From Hymenobacter wooponensis (lineage in GTDB: Bacteria > Bacteroidota > Bacteroidia > Cytophagales > Hymenobacteraceae), in assembly GCF_004745865.1 (NCBI RefSeq), contig NZ_SRKZ01000003.1:310001-374000 (forward strand): a stretch of 64,000 nt of DNA, given 5' to 3'. Numbering within the stretch: position 1 is the first letter of the stretch; each line of letters begins with the position of its first letter. The notes below the pieces were generated by a model. It searched no databases and had not been told where the DNA came from. It was given only the letters and a program-made list of their open reading frames with translations. The translations under genes and the position numbers were made by a program. This document shows positions 27,005 through 36,114 of this stretch, in pieces.

Positions 27005-28003
27005 TTATTTCAAAGCCAGGATTTGCTTCAGCTCGGCATCTGAAACGGTTAGCAAGCCAACTTTAGGGAGGCGCTCAGTAAGGGTGCGCCAGTTAGGGTC
27101 TTGCTTGAAAATAGGGGCCAGCATTTTTAAAGCGGCTGGTACCTGCTGCTTGTTAGCCAGACTGATGGCGTGCCAGTACTTCATTTCCAGATTCTGGGGG
27201 AAAAGCTTTTCGGCGGCTTCGTACTCTCGGATGGCGCCGGGCACATCGTTCTTTTCCACGGCCAGGTCGCCGGCATTCATATGTTCATACGCCCGGTGCA
27301 AGCTCAGCAGGCGGCTCAGCTCCCGCAGCGGTTCGGCGGCATCATCCACGCGCAGGTCAATGAGGCGGTCGGTCCAGGGGGCATCGGTGGCTTTGGCGCG
27401 CACCACCAGCAGCGCGGCCGACTGCCGGCCCCGAATGTCGCCGCCGGCAGCTTGGGCAGCTTGCAGGGCCGATACTACTCGCTCAGCGAAGCGCAGCTTC
27501 GCGTTTTGCTCGTACGCCTTCTGCATGGCGGCAGGCACCGTGTTATTGAGCATCATGTTCGCCTGCACCGAAAACTGACTGCCCTGGCGGTGGCCTGCCA
27601 TATCAATGCACTTAGCTCCGGTGTGAGTAGCTACACGGCCCTGGTTGTCGATAATGGCTACTTGGCGCACGTCGCGGCCTTCGTCGGTGCGCAGTAGCTC
27701 ATCAAGGGCTTCCTGGGCCGACTTGCCGCTTTTCAACAACGCCAGTCCGCGCGGACCGAAGGACTTGTTGGTGAACGACTGCGTAGCTACCGCGCCTACT
27801 CCGGCTTCGGCCCAGCTCACTGAGGTGCCCACTGAAAACCAGTGACTTTGCACGGCCACGGCCAAGTCGCCGGTTTGGGGGTCGCGGGCTACAATGGAGT
27901 AGGTATGGGCCAAAGGATCGGTGGAGGTGTACACCTGAGCGGCGGCCGGCCGTGCCAGGCCCAGCCACAGAGCGGGCAGCAGGCCGAGGAGAAACTTTTT
28001 CAT
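27005..28003 (-). CDS. Secreted DUF1028 protein with C-terminal TPR-like region
   Basis: The 332-residue protein has a signal peptide (FLLGLLPALWLGLARPAAAQ). The DUF1028 domain starts TYSIVARDPQTGDLAVAVQS and carries the family blocks VGAVATQSFTN and GALCID-like GAKCIDMAGHRQG. The fold is predicted to be related to Ntn hydrolases, and some members fuse to peptidoglycan-binding or TPR modules. Here residues ~230-320 look like TPR repeats (HRAYEHMNAGDLAVEKNDVP, MKYWHAISLANKQQVPAALK). Activity is not established. The start at 28003 begins the signal peptide. It diverges from the ABC transporter genes. Confidence 0.83.
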   Translation of the reverse strand: MKKFLLGLLPALWLGLARPAAAQVYTSTDPLAHTYSIVARDPQTGDLAVAVQSHWFSVGTSVSWAEAGVGAVATQSFTNKSFGPRGLALLKSGKSAQEALDELLRTDEGRDVRQVAIIDNQGRVATHTGAKCIDMAGHRQGSQFSVQANMMLNNTVPAAMQKAYEQNAKLRFAERVVSALQAAQAAGGDIRGRQSAALLVVRAKATDAPWTDRLIDLRVDDAAEPLRELSRLLSLHRAYEHMNAGDLAVEKNDVPGAIREYEAAEKLFPQNLEMKYWHAISLANKQQVPAALKMLAPIFKQDPNWRTLTERLPKVGLLTVSDAELKQILALK

Positions 28004-28190
28004 GTTACTAGTGCGGGAAGATGGGTTGTGGGTGGGCAAGATACTACACGGCGCCTCAGCTACACATGCCCCCTTTAACCCGCGCACTGCCACGTAACGG
28101 TGGCCTAGAAGCAGCCCAGCACCTCAAGCTCGCCACGTGCTATGTCGGTATTCCCCTCTACCTTACGCTGCTCGTTAACTTTCTCTCCGC

Positions 28191-29234
28191 GTGACTTCCT
28201 CTTCTTCTCTTGCCATTCAGGCGCACCAGCTCAGCAAGCGTTACGGCTCCCACACGGTAGTACAGAACGTTTCCTTTGAGCTACCTGCCGGCGAAACCTT
28301 GGTACTATTAGGGCCGAGCGGCTGCGGCAAAACCACTCTGCTGCGCATGCTCAACCGTTTGGTGGAGCCCGATGCGGGGTACGTGGCTATTCATGGCCAG
28401 GACGTGCGGACCCAGCCGGTTGCCGACCTACGGCGCGGCATTGGATACGTGATTCAGCAAGTAGGCCTGTTGCCCCACTACACCGTAGCCGAAAATGTGG
28501 GCGTGGTACCCCGCCTGCTAGGCCAGGAGGCGTCACAAGTGGCGGCCCGCACCGAGGAGCTCCTGCGGCGGCTACACCTGCCGCCCGAGCGCTACGGTGG
28601 GCAGTACCCTCACCAACTCTCCGGCGGGCAGCAGCAACGCGTAGGGCTGGCTCGGGCACTAGCCGCCAACCCACCCATCATCTTACTCGATGAGCCCTTC
28701 GGCGCCCTCGACCCGATAACCCGCGCCAGCATCCGGCGGGAGTTTCGGGAGCTGGAGGAGCTCCGCCGAAAGACCGTGGTACTAGTTACCCACGACGTAA
28801 CCGAAGCCTTCGAGTTGGCTGACCGCATCATGCTCCTGAATGCCGGACAGGTGCAGCAATTAGGTACCCCGCGGGAGTTACTGTTCCGGCCCGCGAATAA
28901 CTTTGTGCGCAGCTTCTTCGAAGCCGAAAAGCTATCCTTACAGCTCCGCACCTTGCGGCTGACTGACGTATTGGCATACACCCCCACAGAGAGCAATATG
29001 CCTATCACAACCCACTATAAATCAGAATATAACATACTGCCACCTACTGTAACCATTCAACAGTCTATTGAGCTATTAAGTACTCTTTCCGCTAAGCATG
29101 AAGGCCCTGGAGAGGAGGCGGTAGTATGGGTGGAAGCTGACAACAGTAATGCTGATCGGGCCCTTACTTCTCTGTCGCTGCCTCAACTGATGGCGGCTTT
29201 TGGTCGGGCGCTCCAACAGGTACAGACCCCATGA
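28191..29234 (+). CDS. Osmoprotectant ABC transporter, ATP-binding subunit
   Basis: A 347-residue ATPase of the glycine betaine/choline (OpuBA/OpuCA/ProV) type. Walker A is GPSGCGKTT, the Q-loop is in YVIQQVGLLP, the signature is LSGGQQQR, Walker B is IILLDEPFGALD, and the H-loop is VLVTHD. The C-terminal ~100 residues sit where OpuCA proteins carry two CBS domains but keep only weak CBS character, so ionic-strength gating may be lost or altered. It starts at GTG 28191, as the coding pattern begins there. It overlaps the next gene in an ATGA. Substrate is inferred from family. Confidence 0.9.
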   Translation: MTSSSSLAIQAHQLSKRYGSHTVVQNVSFELPAGETLVLLGPSGCGKTTLLRMLNRLVEPDAGYVAIHGQDVRTQPVADLRRGIGYVIQQVGLLPHYTVAENVGVVPRLLGQEASQVAARTEELLRRLHLPPERYGGQYPHQLSGGQQQRVGLARALAANPPIILLDEPFGALDPITRASIRREFRELEELRRKTVVLVTHDVTEAFELADRIMLLNAGQVQQLGTPRELLFRPANNFVRSFFEAEKLSLQLRTLRLTDVLAYTPTESNMPITTHYKSEYNILPPTVTIQQSIELLSTLSAKHEGPGEEAVVWVEADNSNADRALTSLSLPQLMAAFGRALQQVQTP

Positions 29235-30793
29235 ATACGTTCACTGAACTCCTCGCCTTCTGGCACGCTCAGGCAGATAAGCTAGGCCAGCAAACGCTGC
29301 AGCACATCGGTCTGACGGCAGCTTCCCTCTTGCTTGGCGTGCTCATCGGAGTGCCGCTTGGCCTGCTCGTGACGCGGCGCCCGAGGCTCGCCCCCTGGGT
29401 GCTGGGCGGGGCCAGCATTCTGCAAACTATCCCGAGTATTGCCCTGCTAGGGTTCCTGATTCCGGCCCTGGGCATTGGTCCGGGGCCCGCCATTTTTGCC
29501 TTGTTTCTGTACGCCCTCCTGCCCATTGTGCGCAACACCGTCACGGGTATTCAGGGCGTAGATGCGGCCGTGGTAGATGCGGCCCGGGGACTGGGCCTGA
29601 CCGATAGCCAGGTGCTGCGCCGGGTGGAGCTGCCGCTGGCGCTGCCCGTGCTGTTTGCAGGCATCCGGACGGCGGCAGTTATCAATGTGGGCGTGGCTAC
29701 ATTGGCAGCGTACATTGCGGCGGGTGGCCTGGGTGAGTTTATTTTTGGTGGCATCGCCCTGAACAACCCGGCCATGATCCTGGCCGGAGCCATTCCGGCG
29801 GCGGCTTTGGCGCTGGCTTTCGATGCCGCGCTGGCCTTGCTGCAGCGCCTGCCGGTGCGGCGCTTGGTACGCGTAGGCCAGTCGTTGCTGATTCTATTGC
29901 CCATTCTGGCGGGGCTCTACCTGCTGCCCCGCGCTACCAGCCGCCTGCTGGCCGGTTTCAGCCCCGAGTTTGTGGGCCGCGCCGATGGCCTGCCGGGGCT
30001 GCAGCAGAAGTACGGCCTACGCACGGCTTCCGTGGTGCTGGCCCCCGCGCTGGTGTATGAAGCGGCCCACCACGGCGATGTTGACGTCATCGATGGGTAC
30101 TCTACTGATGGCCGCATCAGGGCCTACGACCTGCGGGTGCTGCGCGACGACCAGCAAGCATTTCCGCCCTACCAGGCGGCGCCGGTGGTGCGGGCCGAGA
30201 CGCTGGCGCAGCACCCGGAGCTGGCGCCAGTTTTGGCCAAGCTAGAAGGTCAGATTTCCGATTCCATGATGACGGAGCTCAATTACCGTGTCGATTATCT
30301 GCACGAAACGCCTCGGGCTGTGGCACATGCCTTCCTGCGTCAGCGCGGCCTGTGGCACGACCCACTACCGGTGCAAGGTGGCATTATCCGGCTGGGCTCC
30401 AAAATCTTCGCGGAGCAGTATATCCTGGCCGAACTGTACGAGGCGCTGATCCGGGGCTATACAGGGCTTGCGGTGGAGTCCAAGACTGGCCTAGGAGGCA
30501 CCAATATTTGCTTCGAGGCTTTGCGCACGGGCTCAATTGACCTGTACCCCGAGTACACCGGCACGGGCCTGCTGGTGCTGCTGCAGCCAAAGGCAGCTGT
30601 TATCGACTCCCTGGGCGGAAAGCCGGCGGCGGTGCTAGCCTACGTGCACCAGGAGTTTAAGCGGCGCTACGGGCTGGAGTGGCAGGCGCCGCTGGGCTTC
30701 AACAATACCTATGCTCTGCTAATGCGCCGCCAGCAAGCCGAGCAGCTGGGCATTGCCTCGGTTTCGGAGCTCAGTGCCTTCTTGCGCAAGTAA
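29231..30793 (+). CDS. Osmoprotectant ABC permease fused to a circularly permuted binding domain
   Basis: A 520-residue fusion. Residues 1-232 are a permease with about six membrane helices; the loop that contacts the ATPase is AARGLGLTDSQVLRRVELP at 117-135. Residues ~238-520 form the substrate-binding domain, but in an unusual order. First comes the block that is normally second (GFSPEFVGRADGLPGL, VDVIDGYSTDGRIRAYDL, FPPYQAAPVVR, LNYRVD, to ~374). After a short linker comes the block that is normally first (IRLGSKIFAEQYILAELY from 386, SKTGLGGTNICFEAL, IDLYPEYTGTG, PLGFNNTYALLMR, VSELSAFL). In classic OpuBC/OpuCC proteins the chain starts with G-S-x-x-F-T-E-Q. The domain is therefore circularly permuted. 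All blocks are intact, so it should import choline or betaines. Confidence 0.9.
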   Translation: MNTFTELLAFWHAQADKLGQQTLQHIGLTAASLLLGVLIGVPLGLLVTRRPRLAPWVLGGASILQTIPSIALLGFLIPALGIGPGPAIFALFLYALLPIVRNTVTGIQGVDAAVVDAARGLGLTDSQVLRRVELPLALPVLFAGIRTAAVINVGVATLAAYIAAGGLGEFIFGGIALNNPAMILAGAIPAAALALAFDAALALLQRLPVRRLVRVGQSLLILLPILAGLYLLPRATSRLLAGFSPEFVGRADGLPGLQQKYGLRTASVVLAPALVYEAAHHGDVDVIDGYSTDGRIRAYDLRVLRDDQQAFPPYQAAPVVRAETLAQHPELAPVLAKLEGQISDSMMTELNYRVDYLHETPRAVAHAFLRQRGLWHDPLPVQGGIIRLGSKIFAEQYILAELYEALIRGYTGLAVESKTGLGGTNICFEALRTGSIDLYPEYTGTGLLVLLQPKAAVIDSLGGKPAAVLAYVHQEFKRRYGLEWQAPLGFNNTYALLMRRQQAEQLGIASVSELSAFLRK

Positions 30794-30814
30794 CGAGGCT
30801 TGCTGCGGACACTC

Positions 30815-31555
30815 CTACACTTTCCCCTGCCGAATAAAGCGGCGGTAGAGGCTCACTAGTCGGGCCTGCGAAACCCCCAGCCAGTGCAAGGTGGCAATAA
30901 GGGTAAAGATGCCCTGTAGACGGAAAACGCCGTTTTCATGGTACTTACGGGCTGAGGTTTCTACGGCGTGGGGCAGCACCAGGAACTGTCCCTCCTTGCG
31001 CAAGCGCCCAATAATCTCCTGGTCTTCCATCAGTAACAGGTCCTCCCGGAAGCCACCTGCTTGCTTGAAGCTTGTGCTTTTCACGAATAGACTTTGGTCG
31101 CCGAACCGGATCAGGTCGATATCAAACCGCGTCACCCAGGCGTTGGCCCGCAGAAACCAGTGCGCATCATCAAAGCGAAGCCGGAAGCAGCCGCTGCTCA
31201 CCCCTGCCGCTACGGCTCTCCGGATAAGCGCGAGGAAGTCTAGCGGTGGGTAGGTATCTGCGTGTAGAAAGTAAAGGATACTGCCCGTGGCGGCGGCAGC
31301 GCCAGCATTGAGCTGCGCGGCCCTGCCCTTACGGGTGCATTCAATTACGCGGGCACCTGCCAACCGAGCCAGGTGGGCCGTACCATCGGGGCTGCCCGCA
31401 TCGGCCACTAGTATCTCCAAGCTAGCATCGGGGCCTGCGGCGGCCTGCAGGTGGCCTAGCAGCTTTGTGATGCCAACTGCCTCGTTATAGGTAGGGATGA
31501 TGATACTAACAGAGGCCGGCGCCGCAGCAGAAGATGGGTAAAGGGCGTGGCTCAA
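30815..31555 (-). CDS. Family 2 glycosyltransferase (TIGR04283-like)
   Basis: A 246-residue GT-A enzyme. It has VSIIIPTYNEAVGITKLL, the nucleotide-sugar-binding ADAGSPDGTAHLA, the RKGRAAQLNAGAAAATG block and FLHADTYPP as the DxD-type metal site. The order and length match the TIGR04283 group of soluble glycosyltransferases often found near radical-SAM and selenium-domain proteins, which are not near here. There are no membrane helices. It converges on the ABC transporter operon and diverges from the response regulator gene. The acceptor is unknown. Confidence 0.87.
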   Translation of the reverse strand: MSHALYPSSAAAPASVSIIIPTYNEAVGITKLLGHLQAAAGPDASLEILVADAGSPDGTAHLARLAGARVIECTRKGRAAQLNAGAAAATGSILYFLHADTYPPLDFLALIRRAVAAGVSSGCFRLRFDDAHWFLRANAWVTRFDIDLIRFGDQSLFVKSTSFKQAGGFREDLLLMEDQEIIGRLRKEGQFLVLPHAVETSARKYHENGVFRLQGIFTLIATLHWLGVSQARLVSLYRRFIRQGKV

Positions 31556-31738
31556 AGGCTGAAAGGAAGGTTCTGTTGAGGGTAACGTAGTTTTCAGGGG
31601 CAGGATACAGTTGAACCTCGCGTTAACAGTAGAGCAGATTCAGTGGATCGTCTATTTCGCGGAGTTTTGCCTAGATTTTCATGTGCTCTTCACCCCTGCG
31701 GTGCGTAAGTTGCACCATCAACTACTTCTCTAGCGCCC

Positions 31739-32425
31739 ATGCACGTTCTTATTGTTGAAGACGAAAAAAGCCTGCACCAGGAGGTGCAGCAGTTTTTGCT
31801 GCAGTCTCAGTACCTCGTCGATTCGGCGTACACCTACGCGGAGGCGTCGGAGAAGGTCTTTGTGAATAGTTACGACTTTGTGCTGCTAGACCTGGGCCTG
31901 CCCGACGGCGATGGCTTGGAGCTGCTTCGCGAAGCCAGGCAGAACGACCGGCAAGAGGCCTCCTTCATTATCCTCACGGCCCGCGGTGACCTCGACGACC
32001 GAATCAAAGGGCTGGACCTGGGTGCCGATGATTACCTACCCAAACCGTTTTCCTTGCTGGAGCTACAGAGCCGGATGCAGGCCATCATGCGGCGTAAGTT
32101 TGGCCTGAAGCGGCAGGAAATGCTGTTCGGAGGAGGTTTCCAGCTCGACGCCACCGGCCGCACCCTACGCTTTGATGGGCAAGATGTATCGCTCACCAAA
32201 AAAGAGTTTGACTTGCTGCATTATCTGCTGCTCCACAAAAACCGTGTGCTTACGCGCCTGCAACTTGGTGAGCACCTATGGGGCAATGTGCTGGAAGACG
32301 ACTCCGACTCGAACTACATTGATGTGCACATCAAGAACATTCGCAAGAAGCTCAGCCAGTTTGCGCCCACCGATTTTCTGGAAACCGTGCGCGGTATCGG
32401 TTATCGGGTAACTGAGGCTAACTAA
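31739..32425 (+). CDS. OmpR-family response regulator
   Basis: A 228-residue regulator. The receiver domain has Asp7 and Asp51 (LLDLGLPDG), the conserved Thr in IILTARG, and Lys102 in YLPKPFS. The C-terminal winged helix begins near residue 130 (FQLDATGRTLRFDGQDVSLT) and contains YIDVHIKNIRKKL and TVRGIGYRV, typical OmpR/PhoB DNA-binding features. The partner histidine kinase starts 120 bases downstream on the same strand. The target genes are not evident; the adjacent 67-residue protein could be one. Confidence 0.95.
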   Translation: MHVLIVEDEKSLHQEVQQFLLQSQYLVDSAYTYAEASEKVFVNSYDFVLLDLGLPDGDGLELLREARQNDRQEASFIILTARGDLDDRIKGLDLGADDYLPKPFSLLELQSRMQAIMRRKFGLKRQEMLFGGGFQLDATGRTLRFDGQDVSLTKKEFDLLHYLLLHKNRVLTRLQLGEHLWGNVLEDDSDSNYIDVHIKNIRKKLSQFAPTDFLETVRGIGYRVTEAN

Positions 32426-32545
32426 ATTTGTCAGCCTATGCAGCCAAGGGTGGCGTAGAAGCCTGCTCTTTGCGGCCTATGAACCATAACGAGCCCTGGT
32501 TAATCAACCTGTTTTTAGTAATTCCCGCTTTCACCGTTTCACCAC

Positions 32546-33868
32546 ATGCGCTTAGAGGCTAAGCTGGCCCTGTTTAATGCCCTCTCAAAGCTGTTGCTGG
32601 TGTTACTGGGGGCCGTAGTAATTCCGCCGGTGGTGAGCCGGGTCGCAGTAGGCCACACCGACCAGCGCCTCCACGAGAAGCAGGCGGAGGTGATGCAGCT
32701 TATCCGGCGCAACGGTATTTCGGCCTTTGTGAAGGGAGAGGCCTACGCCGACTACAACATTCTGAAGCAGGAGTATATCACCCTCACTCCCCTGCCCGCC
32801 GCCTCGGAGCCCACGGGTAAGCCGCGCATTTTTGATGAGCCCCGGCAGGTTGATAATGAAATTGAGGACTTCCGGATTCTGAGCTACAATTTCAATATCG
32901 ATCAGAAGGAATACCGCCTGGAAATTGGCTCTTCGCTGGCCACCGTGGAACTCCTCACGGATACCTTACGCCACATGGCCCTATGGGTACTGGTGATTGG
33001 CGCCTTGATTACCATTTTTACCGACGCCGCCTTTGCCCATTACTTGCTGCGTCCCCTGCGCCAGCTGATTGTGCGGAAGCTGCGCGGCGTACATCATCCG
33101 TCGGCCTTTTCCTACACGCCGCTCGATACGGACACCGCCGATTTTCAGCGGCTGGATGAGAGCCTGAACGAGATGATGCGCAAGATTCAGTCGGCGTTTG
33201 AGAAGGAGCGCGAGTTCATGTCGAACGTGTCGCATGAGCTGCTCACGCCGGTTAGCATTCTGCAGTCGAGGTTTGAGAACATGCTGCAAGACCCCGAGCT
33301 GGGTCACGCGCACTCCCTCAAGATTGTGGATTCGCAGAAAACCCTCTACCGCCTACGCAATACCGTAAAGACGCTGCTGCTCATTGCCAATATCGAAAAT
33401 GAACAGTACCTGCGGGACGAAACCGTATCGATTGCCACGGTACTAGCCGAGGTGACGAATGAGCTGGAAGACCGGCTGGCTCAGCGTGAAATTCATTTAC
33501 TAGAAGACCTCCAGCCCGACTACGTGCTACTGCGGGCCAACCGGACGCTACTGTTCACGCTGCTGTTTAACCTAATCAGCAACGCCATTAAGTACAACAA
33601 CTGGGGTGGTAGCATTACGGTACTGGGCCGCCCGCACCCCGAGGGTGGCTATACCCTGTCAGTTACCGATACGGGCCCCGGCATTGCTCCCGAAAACCTG
33701 CCCCACCTCTTCGACCGCTTCCGCCGGTTTCAGAAGGGAGCTTCGGCGCCAGAAGGTTACGGCCTAGGCCTGCCCATCGCCAAAACCATTGCCGAGTTTC
33801 ACAAGGCCCAGCTCACGGTAGCCTCCGAAGTGGGGAAGGGCACTACGTTCAGTTTGCGGTTTCACTAG
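32546..33868 (+). CDS. Membrane sensor histidine kinase
   Basis: A 440-residue kinase. There is a membrane helix at about 12-35, an extracytoplasmic sensor region to ~140, a second helix at about 143-166, and a short linker. The phosphoacceptor is His230 in VSHELLTPVS. The ATPase domain has the N box NLISNAIKY, the G1 box DTGPGIAPE, an F box in LFDRFRRF and the G2 box GYGLGLPIA. All catalytic parts are present. It pairs with the OmpR regulator just upstream. The signal sensed is unknown. Confidence 0.94.
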   Translation: MRLEAKLALFNALSKLLLVLLGAVVIPPVVSRVAVGHTDQRLHEKQAEVMQLIRRNGISAFVKGEAYADYNILKQEYITLTPLPAASEPTGKPRIFDEPRQVDNEIEDFRILSYNFNIDQKEYRLEIGSSLATVELLTDTLRHMALWVLVIGALITIFTDAAFAHYLLRPLRQLIVRKLRGVHHPSAFSYTPLDTDTADFQRLDESLNEMMRKIQSAFEKEREFMSNVSHELLTPVSILQSRFENMLQDPELGHAHSLKIVDSQKTLYRLRNTVKTLLLIANIENEQYLRDETVSIATVLAEVTNELEDRLAQREIHLLEDLQPDYVLLRANRTLLFTLLFNLISNAIKYNNWGGSITVLGRPHPEGGYTLSVTDTGPGIAPENLPHLFDRFRRFQKGASAPEGYGLGLPIAKTIAEFHKAQLTVASEVGKGTTFSLRFH

Positions 33869-33941
33869 AGGGCGGTTTCACGCATCCTTCACCTTGGTGG
33901 GTGTAGCTTTTAGCTTTATTGCTCTTGCCCCCACCTTCCCC

Positions 33942-34145
33942 ATGAAAAAGCTGCTTCTGGCGGTCTTGCTACTGGCAGTAGGTATTGCGCTGGCGCTGCT
34001 CTTGCGGCGGCCGCCGCCTGCACATATCTACACGGCCACTATCCCTGTCATTCGTAAATCGGCGCATGATATTGCGCCTATTAAGCACGTAACTACCGTG
34101 CCCGGCATGTACGCCGGCCATCACCATGGCGCAACCAAGAAGTAA
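33942..34145 (+). CDS. Small membrane-anchored hypothetical protein
   Basis: A 67-residue protein with one N-terminal hydrophobic segment (KLLLAVLLLAVGIALALLL) and a polar C-terminal part ending in a histidine-rich stretch (GMYAGHHHGATKK). The ATG at 33942 starts the hydrophobic segment. It follows the kinase gene by 73 bases with no terminator between, so it could be co-transcribed and belong to the same signalling unit. The His-rich end might bind metal, which is inference. No family is recognised. Confidence 0.6.
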   Translation: MKKLLLAVLLLAVGIALALLLRRPPPAHIYTATIPVIRKSAHDIAPIKHVTTVPGMYAGHHHGATKK

Positions 34146-34164
34146 AAATCAACACCCAAAACGG

Positions 34165-34256
34165 AACAGCCGTACGGGTGTAGCGGCTGCGAGAACTGCA
34201 CAACTGGCCTTGTACCAGGGCGTGGATTTCGCAGCCGCTACACCAGTGCGGCTGTT
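34165..34256 (+). terminator. Large structured terminator
   Basis: A 16-bp perfect stem (GGTGTAGCGGCTGCGA at 34177-34192 against 34229-34244) is extended by an outer AACAGCCG/CGGCTGTT stem. The loop is 36 bases. There is only a short T tract after it, so it may also act as an mRNA-stabilising structure. Confidence 0.6.
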
Positions 34257-34281
34257 TGTATAATGGGCTTAGGAGAGTGGC

Positions 34282-35157
34282 CTAGCCCAGTCCTTCGGCC
34301 GTTTCGCCGGGGTCAGGGGTAGCACTACCTACCCTAGGAGCTGGTTGCGCATTAGACGGCTTCGCGGTAGATAAGTCCCAGCGGGAGTTCATCTCACCTA
34401 CTGCGTGCAGGGCCGTCAGATCAAACTGGCAGGGTACAATAGAGATGTAGTTATTAGCCAAGGCCCACTCATCGGTATCAGTGCCTTTGTCGAGGTTCAC
34501 AAACTCCCCAATCAGCCAGTAGTACGGGCGGCGGTGCGGGTCATGACGTAGATCGAAGTCTTCCTGCCACTTAGCCCGGGCCTGGCGGCACACGCGGGCC
34601 CCTACAATAGGCGTTTCGGAGTTTTTAGGGATGTTGATGTTCAGGGCCGTACCCTGCGGAATCCCGTGCTCTAACGCCTGCCGGGTGAGGTGCTCAATCC
34701 AGGTTTCTGTGTGAGAGAAGTCGGCATCGTGGCCATACTCGCAGAGCGAGAAGCCAATGGCTGGCAAGCCTTCAATAGCCGCCTCAATGGCCGCCGACAT
34801 GGTGCCCGAATACAGCACGTTTACCGAGGAGTTGGAACCATGGTTAATGCCTGACACTACCAAATCGGGAGTACGGTCGCGCAGCACAAAATGCTTGGCC
34901 AGCTTCACGCAGTCGGCGGGAGTACCGCTGCACTCGTAGGCCTCTATGCCTTCAAAGATGGTGCTCGCATCGAGGCGCAATGGGTGGCCGATAGTAATGG
35001 CGTGTCCCATCCCCGACTGGGGAGAATTGGGCGCCACCACTACCACTTCCCCAATTCGACTCATGACGCGCACCAGCGTAGCAATGCCGGGGGCCGTAAT
35101 GCCATCGTCGTTGGATATCAGAATCAGGGGCTTGCGGGTGTTTGCAGTCACGGGCAA
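34282..35157 (-). CDS. surE: 5'/3'-nucleotidase SurE
   Basis: A SurE phosphatase that removes phosphate from nucleoside monophosphates. The N-terminal ILISNDDGITAPGI carries the metal-binding Asp pair. APNSPQSGMGHAIT and SGINHGSNSSVNVLYSGTM are conserved metal and active-site blocks, and AYECSGTPADCVKLA follows. A C-terminal Pro-rich tail of ~30 residues extends past the family core. The reading frame begins at TTG 35157 or GTG 35151; no ATG precedes the conserved core, and both options give nearly the same protein. It is a single gene on the minus strand. Confidence 0.95.
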   Translation of the reverse strand: MPVTANTRKPLILISNDDGITAPGIATLVRVMSRIGEVVVVAPNSPQSGMGHAITIGHPLRLDASTIFEGIEAYECSGTPADCVKLAKHFVLRDRTPDLVVSGINHGSNSSVNVLYSGTMSAAIEAAIEGLPAIGFSLCEYGHDADFSHTETWIEHLTRQALEHGIPQGTALNINIPKNSETPIVGARVCRQARAKWQEDFDLRHDPHRRPYYWLIGEFVNLDKGTDTDEWALANNYISIVPCQFDLTALHAVGEMNSRWDLSTAKPSNAQPAPRVGSATPDPGETAEGLG

Positions 35158-35284
35158 TGTGTTGGTTTGAAATGGAAGGAGTTCAAAGGTACGTAGGCCA
35201 CTTGTATGGGGTGGTTATAGTTGTGCTACGTTAAGGCGCACCTAACGGCCTAATCTATATTAACAACGGGGCTCTAGTGCTCGT

Positions 35285-35998
35285 ATGCACAACATGCTCA
35301 ATCGTTTCTTTTCTGCGCTTCACCTGTTGCCGGCGCTAGGCCTAGCCGTTGTTTTAGCGAGTTGCAACGAACAGCCCGGCAGTTCGGCGGGGGCGGCCAC
35401 TGGCACCGCCGAGCCACCCTTTGTACCCGCTGATGGGTCGCCGGCTACCTCACCGGGCTCCTCTTCTGTAGCTCAAACGGCCAGTGCCAACCCGCCCCTG
35501 AGCGGTGCCCTCACCCCTGACTCTCTGCACCTGATTAGTCCAGGCCGGGCGGGCCGCTTGCGCTTGGGCATGACGGAAGCCAAGCTGAAAAAGGTAGTAC
35601 CTGCTCAGCAACTGCGTCGCACCACTTACGTGGATAAAGGCCAGGAACTACCGGCCTACGAAATGCTGGATGCCCAGCAGCCCAACGCCCCCGCTACCGT
35701 GTTGCACTTCATCGGCGACTCAACGGGGGGCTTTCGTTTGCGCCGCATCCGAATTTACGACCCGCAGTATCGCACGGCCGAAGGTATCGGCGTGGGCTCA
35801 CCTTTCGGCGCGGCTCGTCAGAATTTGGGCCTCACGAAAGTACGCCCTACCCCCGCTGGGTTTGCGGCAGTGTCGGGGCAAGTGCAGATGGCGTGGGTCA
35901 TTGACCCCAAGTCATTACCCGCAAAACATCCCGATGAAATGAATTCTTCTGACATTCCGCCGGCAGCGCGCATCACAGGGGTATTACTTTACCAGTAA
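35285..35998 (+). CDS. Hypothetical lipoprotein
   Basis: A 237-residue protein with a lipoprotein signal (LGLAVVLASC), then a ~50-residue Ser/Thr/Pro/Ala-rich linker. The globular part has LISPGRAGRLRLGMTEAKLK, a form of the R-x-G-x-L-x-L-G-M-T-x-x-x-V motif found in many Bacteroidota lipoproteins, and ends RITGVLLYQ. No catalytic motif is visible. Met4 is an equally possible start. It is transcribed toward the DoxX gene 117 bases away. The function is unknown. Confidence 0.7.
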   Translation: MHNMLNRFFSALHLLPALGLAVVLASCNEQPGSSAGAATGTAEPPFVPADGSPATSPGSSSVAQTASANPPLSGALTPDSLHLISPGRAGRLRLGMTEAKLKKVVPAQQLRRTTYVDKGQELPAYEMLDAQQPNAPATVLHFIGDSTGGFRLRRIRIYDPQYRTAEGIGVGSPFGAARQNLGLTKVRPTPAGFAAVSGQVQMAWVIDPKSLPAKHPDEMNSSDIPPAARITGVLLYQ

Positions 35999-36114
35999 GC
36001 TAAACGGTAGGTCGGTTGCATTCCGCCATAAAACTTGTACTTTGGCAACGCAACGCTCCCTCAGCAACGTGCTTCGCTAAACCAAGCGCCCGGCTTTCCC
36101 CTCGCCTCTTGCCT

